From assembly GCA_019114135.1 (NCBI GenBank), contig DXGC01000021.1:1-46798 (forward strand): DNA of 46,798 bases, read 5' to 3'. Position numbers and translations under genes: made by a program. Under the pieces are notes generated by a model. It was not told the origin of the DNA and did not search any database. It saw nothing but the letters and a program-made list of their open reading frames with translations. Origin of the DNA: Candidatus Corynebacterium avicola (GTDB taxonomy: Bacteria > Actinomycetota > Actinomycetes > Mycobacteriales > Mycobacteriaceae). The first letter of the stretch is position 1; each line of letters opens with the position of its first letter. Below are positions 15,504 through 24,431 of this stretch, in pieces.

Positions 15504-17597
15504 ATGCCTGACGCTCCCGCAGCCTCCACCGCTCCCACCTCCGGCGCATACGCGCACGGTTTCGCCCGCGTCGCTGCCGTGACCACGCCTGTGGCCATCG
15601 CCGACCCGGCGTCCAACGTCACGACTATCCTCGACGCCGCCCGTGGGCTGCACGAGGACCACGTCGGTGTCGCGGTGTTCCCTGAGCTCGGACTCACCGG
15701 CTACGCCATCGACGACCTCGTCCTGCAGGACGTCCTTCTCGACGCCGTCGCCGACGCCATCGAAACCCTGGTCCGGGAGTCCGTCGACCTGCTGCCCGTG
15801 CTCGTCGTCGGCGCACCACTGGCCCACCGCAACCGCCTCTACAACTGCGCGGTGATCATCCACCGCGGTGAGATCCTCGGCGTGGTGCCGAAGTCGAACC
15901 TGCCGACCTACCGGGAGTTCTACGAACGCCGCTGGTACGCCCCCGGCGACGACATCCGTGGAGAGACCATCCGCATCGGAGACAACCAGGCGCTCTTCGG
16001 AGTGGACCTGCTGTTCCAGGCCACCGACGTGAAGGGCCTGACCTTCCACGCCGAGATCTGCGAGGACATGTGGGTCCCCGTCCCGCCGAGTTCGCTGGCC
16101 GCCTTGAACGGGGCGAGCGTCCTGCTCAACCTCTCCGGCAGTCCCATCACCCAGCGCCGCGCCGACGACCGGCACGCGCTGGCGTCCTCGGCGTCGCTGC
16201 GGTGCCAGGCCGCCCACGTCTACGCCGCCGCCGGGCAGGGCGAATCCACCAACGACGTCTCGTGGGACGGGCTGACCATGATCCACGAGCGGGGCGTCCT
16301 GCTCACCGAGACCGAGCGCTTCCCGGAGGGGACGCGGCACTCGGTCGCCGACATCGACCTCGACGCCATCCGTCAGGCGCGGCTTCACCAGGGCACCTTC
16401 GACGACAACCGGCGTTCCGTGGCCGACCTGGCGGGGCAGGGGGACCGCGGGCAGAATTCCTGGCGCACCGTCGAATTCGCCCTCGACCCGCCGCGCGGGG
16501 AGATCGGCCTGCGTCGCGACCTCGCACGCTTCCCCTTCGTCCCCGGCGACCCCGCACGGCTCGCCCAGGACTGCTACGAGGCCTTCAACATCCAGGTCGC
16601 CGGGCTGGCGCAGCGACTGGCGGCGATCGGGAACCCGAAGCCGGTCATCGGTGTCTCCGGCGGTCTGGACTCCACCCACGCCCTGCTGGTCATCGCCCGG
16701 GCGATGGACCGTGCCGGGCGTCCGCGCTCAGACATCCTGGCGTACACCATGCCCGGGTTCGCCACGAGTGAGCACACGAAGTCCAATGCGGTGAAGCTCG
16801 CCGAGGCGATCGGAGCGTCCATCGAGACCGTCGACATCCGGCCCGCCGCCACCGAGATGCTCAAGAAGATGCACCACCCCTTCGGCGATGGCGAGCCGGT
16901 GTACGACGTCACCTTCGAGAACGTCCAGGCCGGACTGCGTACCGACTATCTCTTCCGCCTGGCCAACCACCACGGCGGCATCGTGGTGGGCACCGGAGAT
17001 CTCTCCGAGATCGCGCTGGGCTGGTGTACCTACGGTGTCGGCGACCAGATGAGCCACTACGGCGTGAACAGCGGTGTGCCGAAGACCCTGATGCAGCACC
17101 TCATCCGCTGGGTCATCGCCGAGCGCGAGGGCGTGGACGATGCCACGGTCGAGGTTCTGCAGTCCGTCCTCGACACCGAGATCAGCCCGGAACTCGTGCC
17201 GCCGGGCGAGGACGGCAAGGTGCAGTCCACCGAGTCGACCATCGGCCCCTACGCCCTGCACGACTTCACGCTGTGGCACATCCTCGCCGGCCTGCGTCCT
17301 TCCAAGATCGCCTTCCTCGCCTGGCATGCCTGGAAGGACGCCGAGGTCGGCGAATGGCCGGCGGGCTTCCCCGACGAGGACCGCTACACCTTCGACCTCG
17401 CGACGATCGTGACGTGGGAGCGCACCTTCCTGCAGCGCTTCTTCGGTTTCGCCCAGTTCAAGCGCTCGGCGATCCCGAACGGCCCGAAGGTGTCCCCGGC
17501 CGGGGCCCTGTCACCGCGCGGTGATTGGCGGGCCCCGTCGGACGGCAATGCGCGTGCTTGGCTCGCCGAGTTGGACGCCGCCTTCCCGGAGGCATGA
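15504..17597 (+). CDS. nadE: Glutamine-dependent NAD+ synthetase
   Basis: A 697-residue two-domain enzyme that converts nicotinate adenine dinucleotide to NAD+ using glutamine and ATP. The N-terminal nitrilase-type glutaminase shows its Glu ([13 protein letters not shown]), Lys ([16 protein letters not shown]) and Cys186 (EICEDMW). The C-terminal synthetase has the PP-loop [20 protein letters not shown], a [20 protein letters not shown] segment and [14 protein letters not shown]. Length and order fit the mycobacterial NadE class (about 680 residues), in which ammonia is tunnelled between domains. The ATG is preceded by CAGACT rather than a ribosome binding site. A hairpin region follows the stop. 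Confidence 0.95.
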   Translation: MPDAPAASTAPTSGAYAHGFARVAAVTTPVAIADPASNVTTILDAARGLHEDHVGVAVFPELGLTGYAIDDLVLQDVLLDAVADAIETLVRESVDLLPVLVVGAPLAHRNRLYNCAVIIHRGEILGVVPKSNLPTYREFYERRWYAPGDDIRGETIRIGDNQALFGVDLLFQATDVKGLTFHAEICEDMWVPVPPSSLAALNGASVLLNLSGSPITQRRADDRHALASSASLRCQAAHVYAAAGQGESTNDVSWDGLTMIHERGVLLTETERFPEGTRHSVADIDLDAIRQARLHQGTFDDNRRSVADLAGQGDRGQNSWRTVEFALDPPRGEIGLRRDLARFPFVPGDPARLAQDCYEAFNIQVAGLAQRLAAIGNPKPVIGVSGGLDSTHALLVIARAMDRAGRPRSDILAYTMPGFATSEHTKSNAVKLAEAIGASIETVDIRPAATEMLKKMHHPFGDGEPVYDVTFENVQAGLRTDYLFRLANHHGGIVVGTGDLSEIALGWCTYGVGDQMSHYGVNSGVPKTLMQHLIRWVIAEREGVDDATVEVLQSVLDTEISPELVPPGEDGKVQSTESTIGPYALHDFTLWHILAGLRPSKIAFLAWHAWKDAEVGEWPAGFPDEDRYTFDLATIVTWERTFLQRFFGFAQFKRSAIPNGPKVSPAGALSPRGDWRAPSDGNARAWLAELDAAFPEA

Positions 17598-17625
17598 TCT
17601 GGGCCACCCTGACGGCGACCCGGAA

Positions 17626-17641
17626 GGTGGTCGGGACCACC
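17626..17641 (+). terminator. Short hairpin after nadE
   Basis: GGTGGTC and GACCACC form a perfect 7-bp stem with a 2-nt spacer, 28 nt after the nadE stop. No T-run follows, so its terminator role is tentative. Confidence 0.35.
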
Positions 17642-17679
17642 CGAATGTGGCGTGAAACGGAAGAATTCCACTTTTCACC

Positions 17680-17724
17680 AATCCCCCGACATCAGTGCTG
17701 GTGACGCGCTGATTTCGGGGGATT
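17680..17724. repeat. Long inverted repeat upstream of the betaine-type transporter
   Basis: Arms 17680-17695 and 17709-17724 are complementary at 15 of 16 positions around a 13-nt loop. The 286-bp gap between nadE and the ATPase gene (17598-17883) is much more AT-rich than the rest of the window and contains no convincing gene. The repeat could be the nadE terminator, an operator for the transporter operon, or both. Confidence 0.65.
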
Positions 17725-17883
17725 CTGCGCTGCAGAGATGCTGTTCAATTCATAACTTTAAGTCGCGGAATTATCTGGAGTTACTTAGTCTGGAGGGGTA
17801 TGAGATATTGGCGTCGAGGACCAACATCGGCGCCGATTGTGACAGACAAGTAAATTCCTGGAAGGCGCTGGAGGTGGAATATC

Positions 17884-18930
17884 GTGAGCGTAGTGCAGGC
17901 ATCCCACGTCTACAAAGTCTTCGGGAAGAATGGTCCTGACGTCGTAAAAAAGCTCGAGCAAGGGGCGGACCGGGACGATCTGACCGACCTTGGTACGGCA
18001 GCAGTCATCGACGTGAATTTCTCCGTGGAAAAAGGCGAGATATTCGTTGTCATGGGATTGTCCGGATCAGGAAAATCAACTCTCATTCGTATGGTCAACG
18101 GCCTCTGGTCGCCAACGGCCGGATCGATCGAGGTGGCCGGAAAAGACATCTCCGACATGGGGAAACAGCAACTCCGAGAATTGCGTGCAGACCACGTCTC
18201 GATGGTCTTCCAGCACTTCGCCCTGCTGCCGCACCGGACGGTCCGTGACAACGCCGCCTACGCCCTCGAGATCCGCGGGGTGGACAAGAAGACCCGCCAG
18301 GAGAAGGCCGACCGCTGGCTGCACCAGGTCGGACTCGAGGGCTGGGGAGACCAGCTCCCCGGTCAGCTGTCCGGCGGTATGCAGCAGCGTGTCGGTCTGG
18401 CCCGCGCCCTGGCGGCGGAGACGGACATCCTGCTGATGGACGAGGCCTTCTCCGCCCTCGACCCGCTGATCCGTACCGAGATGCAGGACCAGCTGATCGA
18501 ACTGCAACGTGAACTCGGCAAGACGATCATCTTCATCAGCCACGACCTCAACGAGGCGATGCGCCTCGGCGACCGGATCGCGATCATGCGCGACGGACGC
18601 ATCGCCCAGACCGGCACCGCCACCGAGATCCTCACCAACCCGGCCGACAGCTACGTCTCCGATTTCATCGCCGACGTAGACCGCTCCCGTGTCCTCCTCG
18701 CCCGCGACATCATGACCGCCGGTGACGCGGGCGGAGTGTCCGATCTGCCGACGGTGGCCCCCAACACCAGGGTCAGCGAGATCTTCGCGGTGTCGGCGGC
18801 GTCGGCGTCGTCCCCGGACGGCTCGATCGCCGTCGTCGACGACGGCCGCGTCGTCGGGCGGATCGACCAGGCCGCGCTGGTGACCTCGATGACGCCGTCC
18901 GGCACGACCAACGAGAGGACGGTGGGCTGA
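17884..18930 (+). CDS. Glycine betaine/carnitine/choline-type ABC transporter ATPase (ProV/OpuAA-like)
   Basis: A 348-residue ATPase of the osmoprotectant importer class. The N-terminal stretch before Walker A (VFGKNGPDVVKKLEQGADRD) is typical of ProV. Then follow Walker A GLSGSGKST, Q-loop VFQHFALLPHRTV, signature LSGGMQQRVGLARALA, Walker B ILLMDEAFSALDP and H-loop ISHDLNEA. A single CBS-like region follows (RDIMTA to GRIDQAALV), a module used for regulation in this class. The GTG start has GGAGGTGG 7 nt upstream. The first ~100 codons contain many A/T-ending codons (aaa, gta, tca, ata), whereas everything after about 18,200 is uniformly GC-ending, so the gene looks mosaic. Permease and binding protein genes follow directly. 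Confidence 0.9.
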   Translation: MSVVQASHVYKVFGKNGPDVVKKLEQGADRDDLTDLGTAAVIDVNFSVEKGEIFVVMGLSGSGKSTLIRMVNGLWSPTAGSIEVAGKDISDMGKQQLRELRADHVSMVFQHFALLPHRTVRDNAAYALEIRGVDKKTRQEKADRWLHQVGLEGWGDQLPGQLSGGMQQRVGLARALAAETDILLMDEAFSALDPLIRTEMQDQLIELQRELGKTIIFISHDLNEAMRLGDRIAIMRDGRIAQTGTATEILTNPADSYVSDFIADVDRSRVLLARDIMTAGDAGGVSDLPTVAPNTRVSEIFAVSAASASSPDGSIAVVDDGRVVGRIDQAALVTSMTPSGTTNERTVG

Positions 18931-18933
18931 GTC

Positions 18934-19797
18934 ATGGGCAGTTTCGTCAATCCCGACATCCCCCTCGGCGACTGGGTCTCCGACGGCATCGACTGGTTCA
19001 CAGACGTCTTCGGATGGCTGCTCGACTTCATCGGCACCGTCCTCGGCGGCATGTACGACGGTGTCAACGCCGTCCTCGGTGCCCCGACCTACACCGTGAT
19101 GCTCGTCATCTTGGCGCTGATCGCCTGGGTGGCGGGGAGCTGGAAGGTCGCCCTGTTCACCGTGATCGGGTTCTACCTGGTCCGTGGAGTGAACATGTGG
19201 GTCCAGACCATGGAGACCCTGTCGATGGTGTTCGTGGCGGTGGTCGTCGCCGTGATCCTCTCGGTGCCACTGGGCATCTGGGCGGCGAAGTCCTCGGCGG
19301 TGTCGGCGATCGTCAAACCCATCCTGGACTTCATGCAGTCCATGCCGGCGCTGGCCTACCTGGTGCCGATCATGGTCATCTTCGGCATCGGCGTGGTCCC
19401 GGGAATGATCGCCACCCTGATCTTCTGTCTCCCACCCGGAGTCCGGTTCACCGAACTGGGTATCCGTCAGGTGGACCAGGAGACCGTCGAGGCTGGCCGG
19501 GCGTTCGGCGCGACGCCACGACACATCCTGTTCCGCATCGAGATGCCACTCGCGTTGCCCACGATCATGGCCGGTATCAACCAGGTCATCATGCTGGCCC
19601 TGTCCATGGTCGTGCTCGCCGGTATGGCCGGTGCGGACGGCCTGGGCAGACCGGTCGTGCAGTCGCTGCAGAACCTGAACGTCCCGCTCGGGGTGAACGC
19701 CGGAATCGCCGTGGTGATCCTGGCGATCTTCCTCGACCGCGTGACCGCCGGGTTGGGTAACAGGACCCCGCTTTCACGGGCACGGAGGGCGGTCTGA
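18934..19797 (+). CDS. Betaine/proline-type ABC transporter permease (ProW-like)
   Basis: A 287-residue inner-membrane permease. After an N-terminal amphipathic DWFTDVFGWLLDFI segment there are hydrophobic helices and the binding-protein-dependent transport core with the EAA loop EAGRAFGATPRHILFRIEMP. The end is MVVLAGMAGADGLGRPVVQSLQ and VAVVILAIFLDRVTAGLG-like sequence, the pattern of ProW/OpuAB. It begins 3 nt after the ATPase stop and is thus translationally linked. Together with the neighbours it forms a complete ATPase-permease-binding protein importer. Confidence 0.92.
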   Translation: MGSFVNPDIPLGDWVSDGIDWFTDVFGWLLDFIGTVLGGMYDGVNAVLGAPTYTVMLVILALIAWVAGSWKVALFTVIGFYLVRGVNMWVQTMETLSMVFVAVVVAVILSVPLGIWAAKSSAVSAIVKPILDFMQSMPALAYLVPIMVIFGIGVVPGMIATLIFCLPPGVRFTELGIRQVDQETVEAGRAFGATPRHILFRIEMPLALPTIMAGINQVIMLALSMVVLAGMAGADGLGRPVVQSLQNLNVPLGVNAGIAVVILAIFLDRVTAGLGNRTPLSRARRAV

Positions 19798-19875
19798 CCG
19801 CCACACCGGTCATCGGTACGTCCGACAACTGACACACGTTTCACGAGTTTCACACGTTTCATGAGGAGAAGAACG

Positions 19876-20928
19876 ATGAACACGACAGCACGAACAGCGA
19901 CCTCGGGCAGGAAGAGGGCGACCCGCACCGCGTCCGCCTTCGGTGCCCTGCTGGTGAGCTCCACCATGGTGCTCACCGCCTGCGGCGCGGACAACGAGGG
20001 CGGCGGAAGCGGAAGCGATGAAGCCGACAGCTCGGGAGAGTCCGAACTGGTCCAGGAACTCGCGGACTGCACCCCGGGTGAGGATTCCGCCGATGTGGCG
20101 GACCTCGACGTCGACGACGACAAGGAGATCTCGATCGCCGCCTTCAACGGCTGGGACGAGTCCTTCGTCGCCGCGCACCTGCTCAAGTACGCCCTCGACG
20201 AGGACGGCTACGACACCGAGCTCGATTCCTACGACATGGCGGCCGGTTACACCGGTCTCGCCGACGGTGACATCGACGTGGTGATGGACGGCTGGCTGCC
20301 GCTCACCCACGCGGACCAGGTCGACACCCACGGTGACGACATCGAGGCCCAGGGCTGCTGGTACGACAACGCCGAGCTGACCATCGCGGTCAACGAGGAC
20401 TCCCCGGCCCAGGAGATCGGTGACCTTGCTGACATGGGCGACGAATATGACAACCGCCTCGTGGGTATCGAGCCCGGCGCCGGACTGACCAACCGCACCC
20501 AGGACTACGCCATCCCGGAGTACGGCCTGGACTCCCTCGACTTCCAGATCTCCTCGACCCCCGCGATGCTCACCGAGCTGCAGCGTGCCGAAGACAGCGG
20601 CGACAACATCGCCGTGACCCTGTGGCGTCCGCACTGGGCCTACGAGGAGTACGACGTCCGCGACCTGGAGGACCCGGAGGGGGCCATGGGCGGTACCGAG
20701 AAGATCATGAACTTCTCCCGCTCCGGCCTCAGCGAGGACAACCCCTACGTCTCCCAGCTGGTGAAGAACCTGGTGCTGGACGACGAGACCCTGTTCTCCC
20801 TCGAGGACCTCATGTTCAACGAGGACAACTACGGCGGTGAGAACCTCGAGGAGGCCGTCGCCGAGTGGCTCGAGGACAACCCGGACTTCCTCGACGACTG
20901 GAAGGCCGGTGCGCTGGGGGAGGAGTAA
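19876..20928 (+). CDS. Glycine betaine/carnitine/choline-binding lipoprotein (OpuAC/ProX-like)
   Basis: A 350-residue substrate-binding protein with a signal peptide and lipobox (MVLTACGAD). The mature part has ISIAAFNGWDESFVAAHLLK, a Tyr/Trp-rich DVVMDGWLPLTH segment, and NIAVTLWRPHWAYEEYDVRDLEDP. This last resembles the aromatic cage and W-P-H-W motif of quaternary-ammonium binding proteins. The second ATG (19876) was chosen because AGGAG lies 7 nt upstream; the first (19861) has none. The 78-bp gap before it carries three near-copies of CACGTTTCA (19834-19861). A strong terminator follows. Betaine, carnitine or choline are the likely ligands, not decided by sequence. Confidence 0.9.
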   Translation: MNTTARTATSGRKRATRTASAFGALLVSSTMVLTACGADNEGGGSGSDEADSSGESELVQELADCTPGEDSADVADLDVDDDKEISIAAFNGWDESFVAAHLLKYALDEDGYDTELDSYDMAAGYTGLADGDIDVVMDGWLPLTHADQVDTHGDDIEAQGCWYDNAELTIAVNEDSPAQEIGDLADMGDEYDNRLVGIEPGAGLTNRTQDYAIPEYGLDSLDFQISSTPAMLTELQRAEDSGDNIAVTLWRPHWAYEEYDVRDLEDPEGAMGGTEKIMNFSRSGLSEDNPYVSQLVKNLVLDDETLFSLEDLMFNEDNYGGENLEEAVAEWLEDNPDFLDDWKAGALGEE

Positions 20929-20966
20929 TTCCACGCCCCGTCTGACCGACCTGACCAAAACTGACT

Positions 20967-21001
20967 GACCCCGGTATGCCGCACGGCTGCCGGGGTCTTT
21001 T
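20967..21001 (+). terminator. Rho-independent terminator of the betaine-type transporter operon
   Basis: GACCCCGG (20967-20974) pairs perfectly with CCGGGGTC (20990-20997), followed by TTTT. It is a classic intrinsic terminator 38 nt after the binding-protein stop. Confidence 0.88.
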
Positions 21002-21052
21002 CCTGCCCGTTAAGTTTTCTGTCGTGCGCAGCAGGGGAGCGCGGCAGAAATG

Positions 21053-21058
21053 TAGCCT
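21053..21058 (+). promoter_or_regulatory. Putative -10 box of the M20 amidohydrolase gene
   Basis: TAGCCT ends 8 nt before ATG 21067, with no ribosome binding site. It lies after the preceding terminator, so the amidohydrolase-AbgT pair has its own leaderless promoter. Confidence 0.5.
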
Positions 21059-21066
21059 GGCAAAGT

Positions 21067-22446
21067 ATGACCGACACTCCGCCGATCCGGGACCTGTCCA
21101 CACCGTTGCCGCCGTCCCGTACCTTCCTCGACCAGTTGCAGGACGCCACGGACGCCGCACGATCCACGGCCCACCATCCCGGATCGTCCTACGACGGGGC
21201 ACCGGAGGACCTGCAGACCCGGTTGGAGCAGCACATCGACGCCGTCCGTGACGATCTCGTCGCACTGATGGTGGATCTGGGGGAGCACCCCGAGACCGCG
21301 TTCCAGGAGTACCGCTCGGCAGCTGCGGTAACCGAGGTGCTGAACCGTCTCACGCCGGACGGCGTGACCGCCACCGTCGGCGTCCACGGTCTGGAGACCG
21401 CCATCCGCGCCGAACTCCCGGCACTACCCACGACGCCGCCGGACGCGCCGGTGGTCGCTGTCCTGTCCGAGTACGACGCCCTTCCCGAGATCGGCCACGG
21501 CTGCGGGCACAACGTCATCGCGACCATGGGGCTCGGCGCCTTCGTCGGCCTGGCGCGACTGCGTGCCGAATCCCCGGAGGCCGTGCCGTCCCGCGTGGTC
21601 TTCCTCGGCACCCCGGCGGAGGAGGGGCACACCGGCAAGGAGTACATGGCCCGTGAGGGTGCCTTCGACGACATCGACATCGCGGTCATGGCCCACGGCT
21701 ACGGCGACGATGTCGCCGACCAGCTGTGGTTGGGGCGTCGTACCCTCACCGTGGAGTTCCACGGGCACTCCGCCCACGCTTCCGCGCAGCCCTTCGCGGC
21801 GCGCAATGCGCTGGACGCCGCGTCCCTCATGTACCAGGGAGTGGGGCTGCTGCGGCAGCAGACCCCGCCGGGGGACCGGATCCACGCGATCATCAACTCC
21901 GGAGGGCAACGTGCCAGTGTGGTCCCCGACCACGCGGAGGTCACGATGTACGTCCGCTCGCCCGCCCCGGACACGCTGCGTGACCTCTCCGACCGGGTCC
22001 GGGACGTGGCCCACGGTGCTGCCCTGATGGCGGGATGCGGGGTCACCCTGCACTGGGACGAGCACCCGCCGTCGCTGCCTGTCCGCACCAACCAGGCACT
22101 CACCGGACGCTGGGTCCAGGCCCAGAGACGCCGGGGACGCGACCCGTATCCACGGGGCGTCGTCTCCGAGACGCTCGCAGCGTCCACCGACTTCGGCAAC
22201 GTGAGCTACCGCCTGCCCGGCATCCATCCGCTGATCAAGGTCAGTGATTCCTCGGTGGCGCTGCACACCCGCGAGTTCGCCCAGGCCACCTTCACCGAGG
22301 CAGGCCATGCCGCCGTCGTCGACGGCGCCTTCGGCCTCGCCGCCACGCTGTTGGACGTCCAACTCGACCCCGCGCTCGCCGCCGACGTCATCGCCGAGTT
22401 CGATGCCGCCGGCGGAGCGTTGGACGTCGCCGACTACTTCTCCTGA
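21067..22446 (+). CDS. M20 family amidohydrolase (AbgB-like)
   Basis: A 459-residue metal-dependent amidohydrolase of peptidase family M20D, the group of p-aminobenzoyl-glutamate hydrolase subunits and N-acyl amino acid hydrolases. Seen: LGEHPETAFQEYRSA, SEYDALPEIGHGCGHNVI (metal-binding Cys-His), TPAEEGHTGKEYM (catalytic Glu), the dimerisation-domain motif FHGHSAHASAQPF, and STDFGNVSYRLPGIH with a late metal ligand. An N-terminal extension of about 55 residues (to LQTRLEQHIDAVR) precedes the usual domain. The AbgT transporter gene follows after 24 nt, as in abg operons, pointing to p-aminobenzoyl-glutamate or a similar acylated amino acid as substrate. That is inference from context. Confidence 0.88.
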   Translation: MTDTPPIRDLSTPLPPSRTFLDQLQDATDAARSTAHHPGSSYDGAPEDLQTRLEQHIDAVRDDLVALMVDLGEHPETAFQEYRSAAAVTEVLNRLTPDGVTATVGVHGLETAIRAELPALPTTPPDAPVVAVLSEYDALPEIGHGCGHNVIATMGLGAFVGLARLRAESPEAVPSRVVFLGTPAEEGHTGKEYMAREGAFDDIDIAVMAHGYGDDVADQLWLGRRTLTVEFHGHSAHASAQPFAARNALDAASLMYQGVGLLRQQTPPGDRIHAIINSGGQRASVVPDHAEVTMYVRSPAPDTLRDLSDRVRDVAHGAALMAGCGVTLHWDEHPPSLPVRTNQALTGRWVQAQRRRGRDPYPRGVVSETLAASTDFGNVSYRLPGIHPLIKVSDSSVALHTREFAQATFTEAGHAAVVDGAFGLAATLLDVQLDPALAADVIAEFDAAGGALDVADYFS

Positions 22447-22470
22447 CTCTCCGACACCCGGGAGCATCCC

Positions 22471-24069
22471 ATGTCATCCTCCACCTCCACCACCGACACC
22501 CAACTGACCAGGACGGACCGCGTCCTGAACTGGGTGGAACGGGTCGGCAACAAACTGCCCGAACCGTTCATGCTCTTCCTCATCCTGTTCCTCATCACCG
22601 GTGTGGTCTCCACACTGATGGAACTGGCCGACGTCGTCGTCGACGTTCCGGGCGCAGAAGAACCCACCGTGATCAAGGGGCTGTTCACGGGGGACGGTCT
22701 CGCCTGGCTGACCACCAACCTGGGCGAGAACTACATCGGATTCCCGCCCCTGCTCACCGTCATGCCGATCCTGCTGGCGATCGGCGTCGCCCAACACTCC
22801 GGCATGCTCGCCGCGGGGGTACGCAAAGCCTTCGGGTCCTCGCCGAAGTGGATGCTGCCGTACGTGGTCGGCTTCGTCGGTGTGATCGCCTCGGTCATGG
22901 CGGACTCGGCGTTCGTGGTCATCCCGCCGCTCGCCGCACTGGTGTTCAAGGCGGCAGGACGCCACCCCGTGGCGGGACTGCTCGGCGGTTTCGCCTCGGC
23001 GGGTGCCGGTTACTCCACCAACATCATCCCTACCAGCCTGGACGCCCTGTTCGCCGGCATCACGAACTCCGTCATGGAGACGCTGCCGGGGCTGGGCGCC
23101 GCCGACGTCAACGCGGTGTCCAACTGGTGGTTCAACATCGCCTCGTCCCTGGTGCTGGGCTTCGTCGCCGGCTTCGTCATCGACCGGCTCATCGAGCCGC
23201 GGTTGGTGCGTCAGGGCGTCCCGGTGGACGAGGTCGCCGTCGAGGACGGCGACGGTGCAAGTAAGGACGGCACCGATGCCGAGCAGATGCGCGCCGAGCT
23301 GACCCCGCGGGAAGCCAAGGGGTTGTGGGCCGCGGTTCTCAGCGCCGTGGTGCTGACGGTGGTCGTGGTGGTTGCCGCGGTCATCCCGGGCTCACCTTGG
23401 CGCAACGAGGACGGTGGCTATCTTCCCGAGTCGCCTCTGCTCGACTCCATCGTCTTCCTGGTGTTCGCCTACTTCGTGGTCATGGGGACCGTCTACGGTG
23501 CCGTCGTCGGGACGGTGAAGAACAGCCGCGATTTCGTGCAGATGATGTCGGACGCGCTGAAGGAGATGCTGCCGTTCATCGTGCTGGCGTTCATCCTCGG
23601 CCAGTTCATCGCCCTGTTCAACTGGTCCGGAATCGGCTCGTGGATCGCGGTGACCGGGGCGAACGGGCTGGAGAATCTGGGCCTGACCGGATTCCCGGCG
23701 CTGGTGGGCTTCATCGTCCTGGCGAGCTTCCTCAACCTGTTCATCATCTCCGGGTCGGGGATGTGGACGATCATGGCTGCGGTGTTCGTGCCGATGTTCG
23801 CGATCCTCGGCTACGAGCCTTCGGCGATCCAGGCGGCCTTCCGCGTCGGCGACTCGGCCACCCAGGTGATCACACCGATGAACCCGTACATGGTGGTGCT
23901 GCTGGGGATGCTCCGCAAATACGAACCTGCGGCGGGGCTCGGCTCCCTGATCGCCAGGATGCTGCCCTTCGTCGTTCCGTTCTGGTTGGTCTGGACGGGA
24001 ATCCTGGCCATCTTCTACTTCGTGGACCTGCCGCTCGGACCCGGCTCCGATTTCTTCCTGGGGGAGTAG
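22471..24069 (+). CDS. abgT: AbgT family transporter
   Basis: A 532-residue integral membrane protein of the AbgT family (YdaH/MtrF/AbgT). It has about a dozen hydrophobic segments, starting WVERVGNKLPEPFMLFLILF. Family landmarks are MADSAFVVIPPLAALVFKAAGRHP and FASAGAGYSTNIIPTSLDALFAGIT (hairpin region). Near the end are SGSGMWTIMAAVFVPMFA and RVGDSATQVITPMNPYMVV. AbgT imports p-aminobenzoyl-glutamate; relatives export sulfonamides. Pairing with the M20 hydrolase favours uptake followed by cleavage. A charged loop around residues 250-280 (DEVAVEDGDGASKDG) separates the two halves. A perfect palindromic terminator follows. Confidence 0.92.
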   Translation: MSSSTSTTDTQLTRTDRVLNWVERVGNKLPEPFMLFLILFLITGVVSTLMELADVVVDVPGAEEPTVIKGLFTGDGLAWLTTNLGENYIGFPPLLTVMPILLAIGVAQHSGMLAAGVRKAFGSSPKWMLPYVVGFVGVIASVMADSAFVVIPPLAALVFKAAGRHPVAGLLGGFASAGAGYSTNIIPTSLDALFAGITNSVMETLPGLGAADVNAVSNWWFNIASSLVLGFVAGFVIDRLIEPRLVRQGVPVDEVAVEDGDGASKDGTDAEQMRAELTPREAKGLWAAVLSAVVLTVVVVVAAVIPGSPWRNEDGGYLPESPLLDSIVFLVFAYFVVMGTVYGAVVGTVKNSRDFVQMMSDALKEMLPFIVLAFILGQFIALFNWSGIGSWIAVTGANGLENLGLTGFPALVGFIVLASFLNLFIISGSGMWTIMAAVFVPMFAILGYEPSAIQAAFRVGDSATQVITPMNPYMVVLLGMLRKYEPAAGLGSLIARMLPFVVPFWLVWTGILAIFYFVDLPLGPGSDFFLGE

Positions 24070-24121
24070 CGGTAGCAGCCGCTGAGTCTCCGGGTCTCCA
24101 TAGGGGATGTGAGCACGACGA

Positions 24122-24147
24122 AAACCCCGGTCCGAGGACCGGGGTTT
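24122..24147. terminator. Bidirectional terminator between abgT and tRNA-Ser
   Basis: AAACCCCGGTCC and GGACCGGGGTTT form a perfect 12-bp stem with a 2-nt loop. T-tracts flank it on both strands, so it can stop abgT (plus) and tRNA-Ser (minus) transcripts. Confidence 0.9.
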
Positions 24148-24152
24148 GCGTT

Positions 24153-24243
24153 GGCGGAGGATGAGGGATTTGAACCCTCGAGGGATGTGACTCCCGCACG
24201 CGTTCCAGGCGTGTGACATAGGCCGCTAGTCGAATCCTCCGCC
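24153..24243 (-). tRNA. tRNA-Ser (anticodon GGA)
   Basis: Read on the minus strand the 91-nt sequence has a 7-bp acceptor stem GGCGGAG/CTCCGCC, a D-arm, and the anticodon stem CACGC/GCGTG enclosing CTGGAAC, which gives anticodon GGA. A long variable arm (class II, as expected for serine) and the T-loop GGTTCAAATCC follow. The CCA end is not encoded. It reads serine codons UCC and UCU. A promoter with TTGCCA and TATATT lies just upstream, and the palindromic terminator is 5 nt downstream. Confidence 0.95.
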
Positions 24244-24247
24244 GAGA

Positions 24248-24277
24248 AATATACACATGTCGTCCACTCATTGGCAA
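24248..24277 (-). promoter_or_regulatory. Promoter of tRNA-Ser
   Basis: On the minus strand TTGCCA (24272-24277), an 18-nt spacer and TATATT (24248-24253) lie 4 nt before the first tRNA base. A near-consensus housekeeping promoter. Confidence 0.78.
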
Positions 24278-24394
24278 AACGGCAGGTCGCTCCGGAAAAC
24301 AGGGTGTGTTGGCGTCTGTGCCTCCGCACCGGACGCCACGGGACCGTGCCGTCGAGTGCACTCCGTGCCGTCGCGCCCCACGTCCCAGGCAGCT

Positions 24395-24424
24395 TTGCCG
24401 GATCCGCAGCGGGTGGGATAGCAT
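24395..24424 (+). promoter_or_regulatory. Promoter of the SRP RNA gene
   Basis: TTGCCG (24395-24400), an 18-nt spacer and TAGCAT (24419-24424) place the transcription start near 24431, right at the first base of the RNA helix. Confidence 0.75.
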
Positions 24425-24431
24425 GGTCGCT

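Noticed and set aside
15417..16679. 421-codon N-terminal extension of the nucleotidyltransferase
   Set aside because: It runs antisense through nadE and past a -10 box and ATG that explain the real gene.
17598..17883. Possible riboswitch before the betaine-type transporter
   Set aside because: I could not match the conserved core of known classes (c-di-AMP, glycine, guanidine); only the inverted repeat is supported.
17652..17939. A 95-codon plus-strand open frame in the low-GC gap
   Set aside because: No ribosome binding site, no similarity recognised, overlaps the transporter ATPase start and covers the inverted repeat.
18076..19524. A 482-codon minus-strand open frame opposite the betaine-type transporter genes
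   Set aside because: His/Asp-rich shadow translation; both plus-strand genes are unmistakable.
24153..24243. Attachment-site duplication of tRNA-Ser from the neighbouring exporter insertion
   Set aside because: No second copy of the tRNA 3' end was found near the exporter operon.
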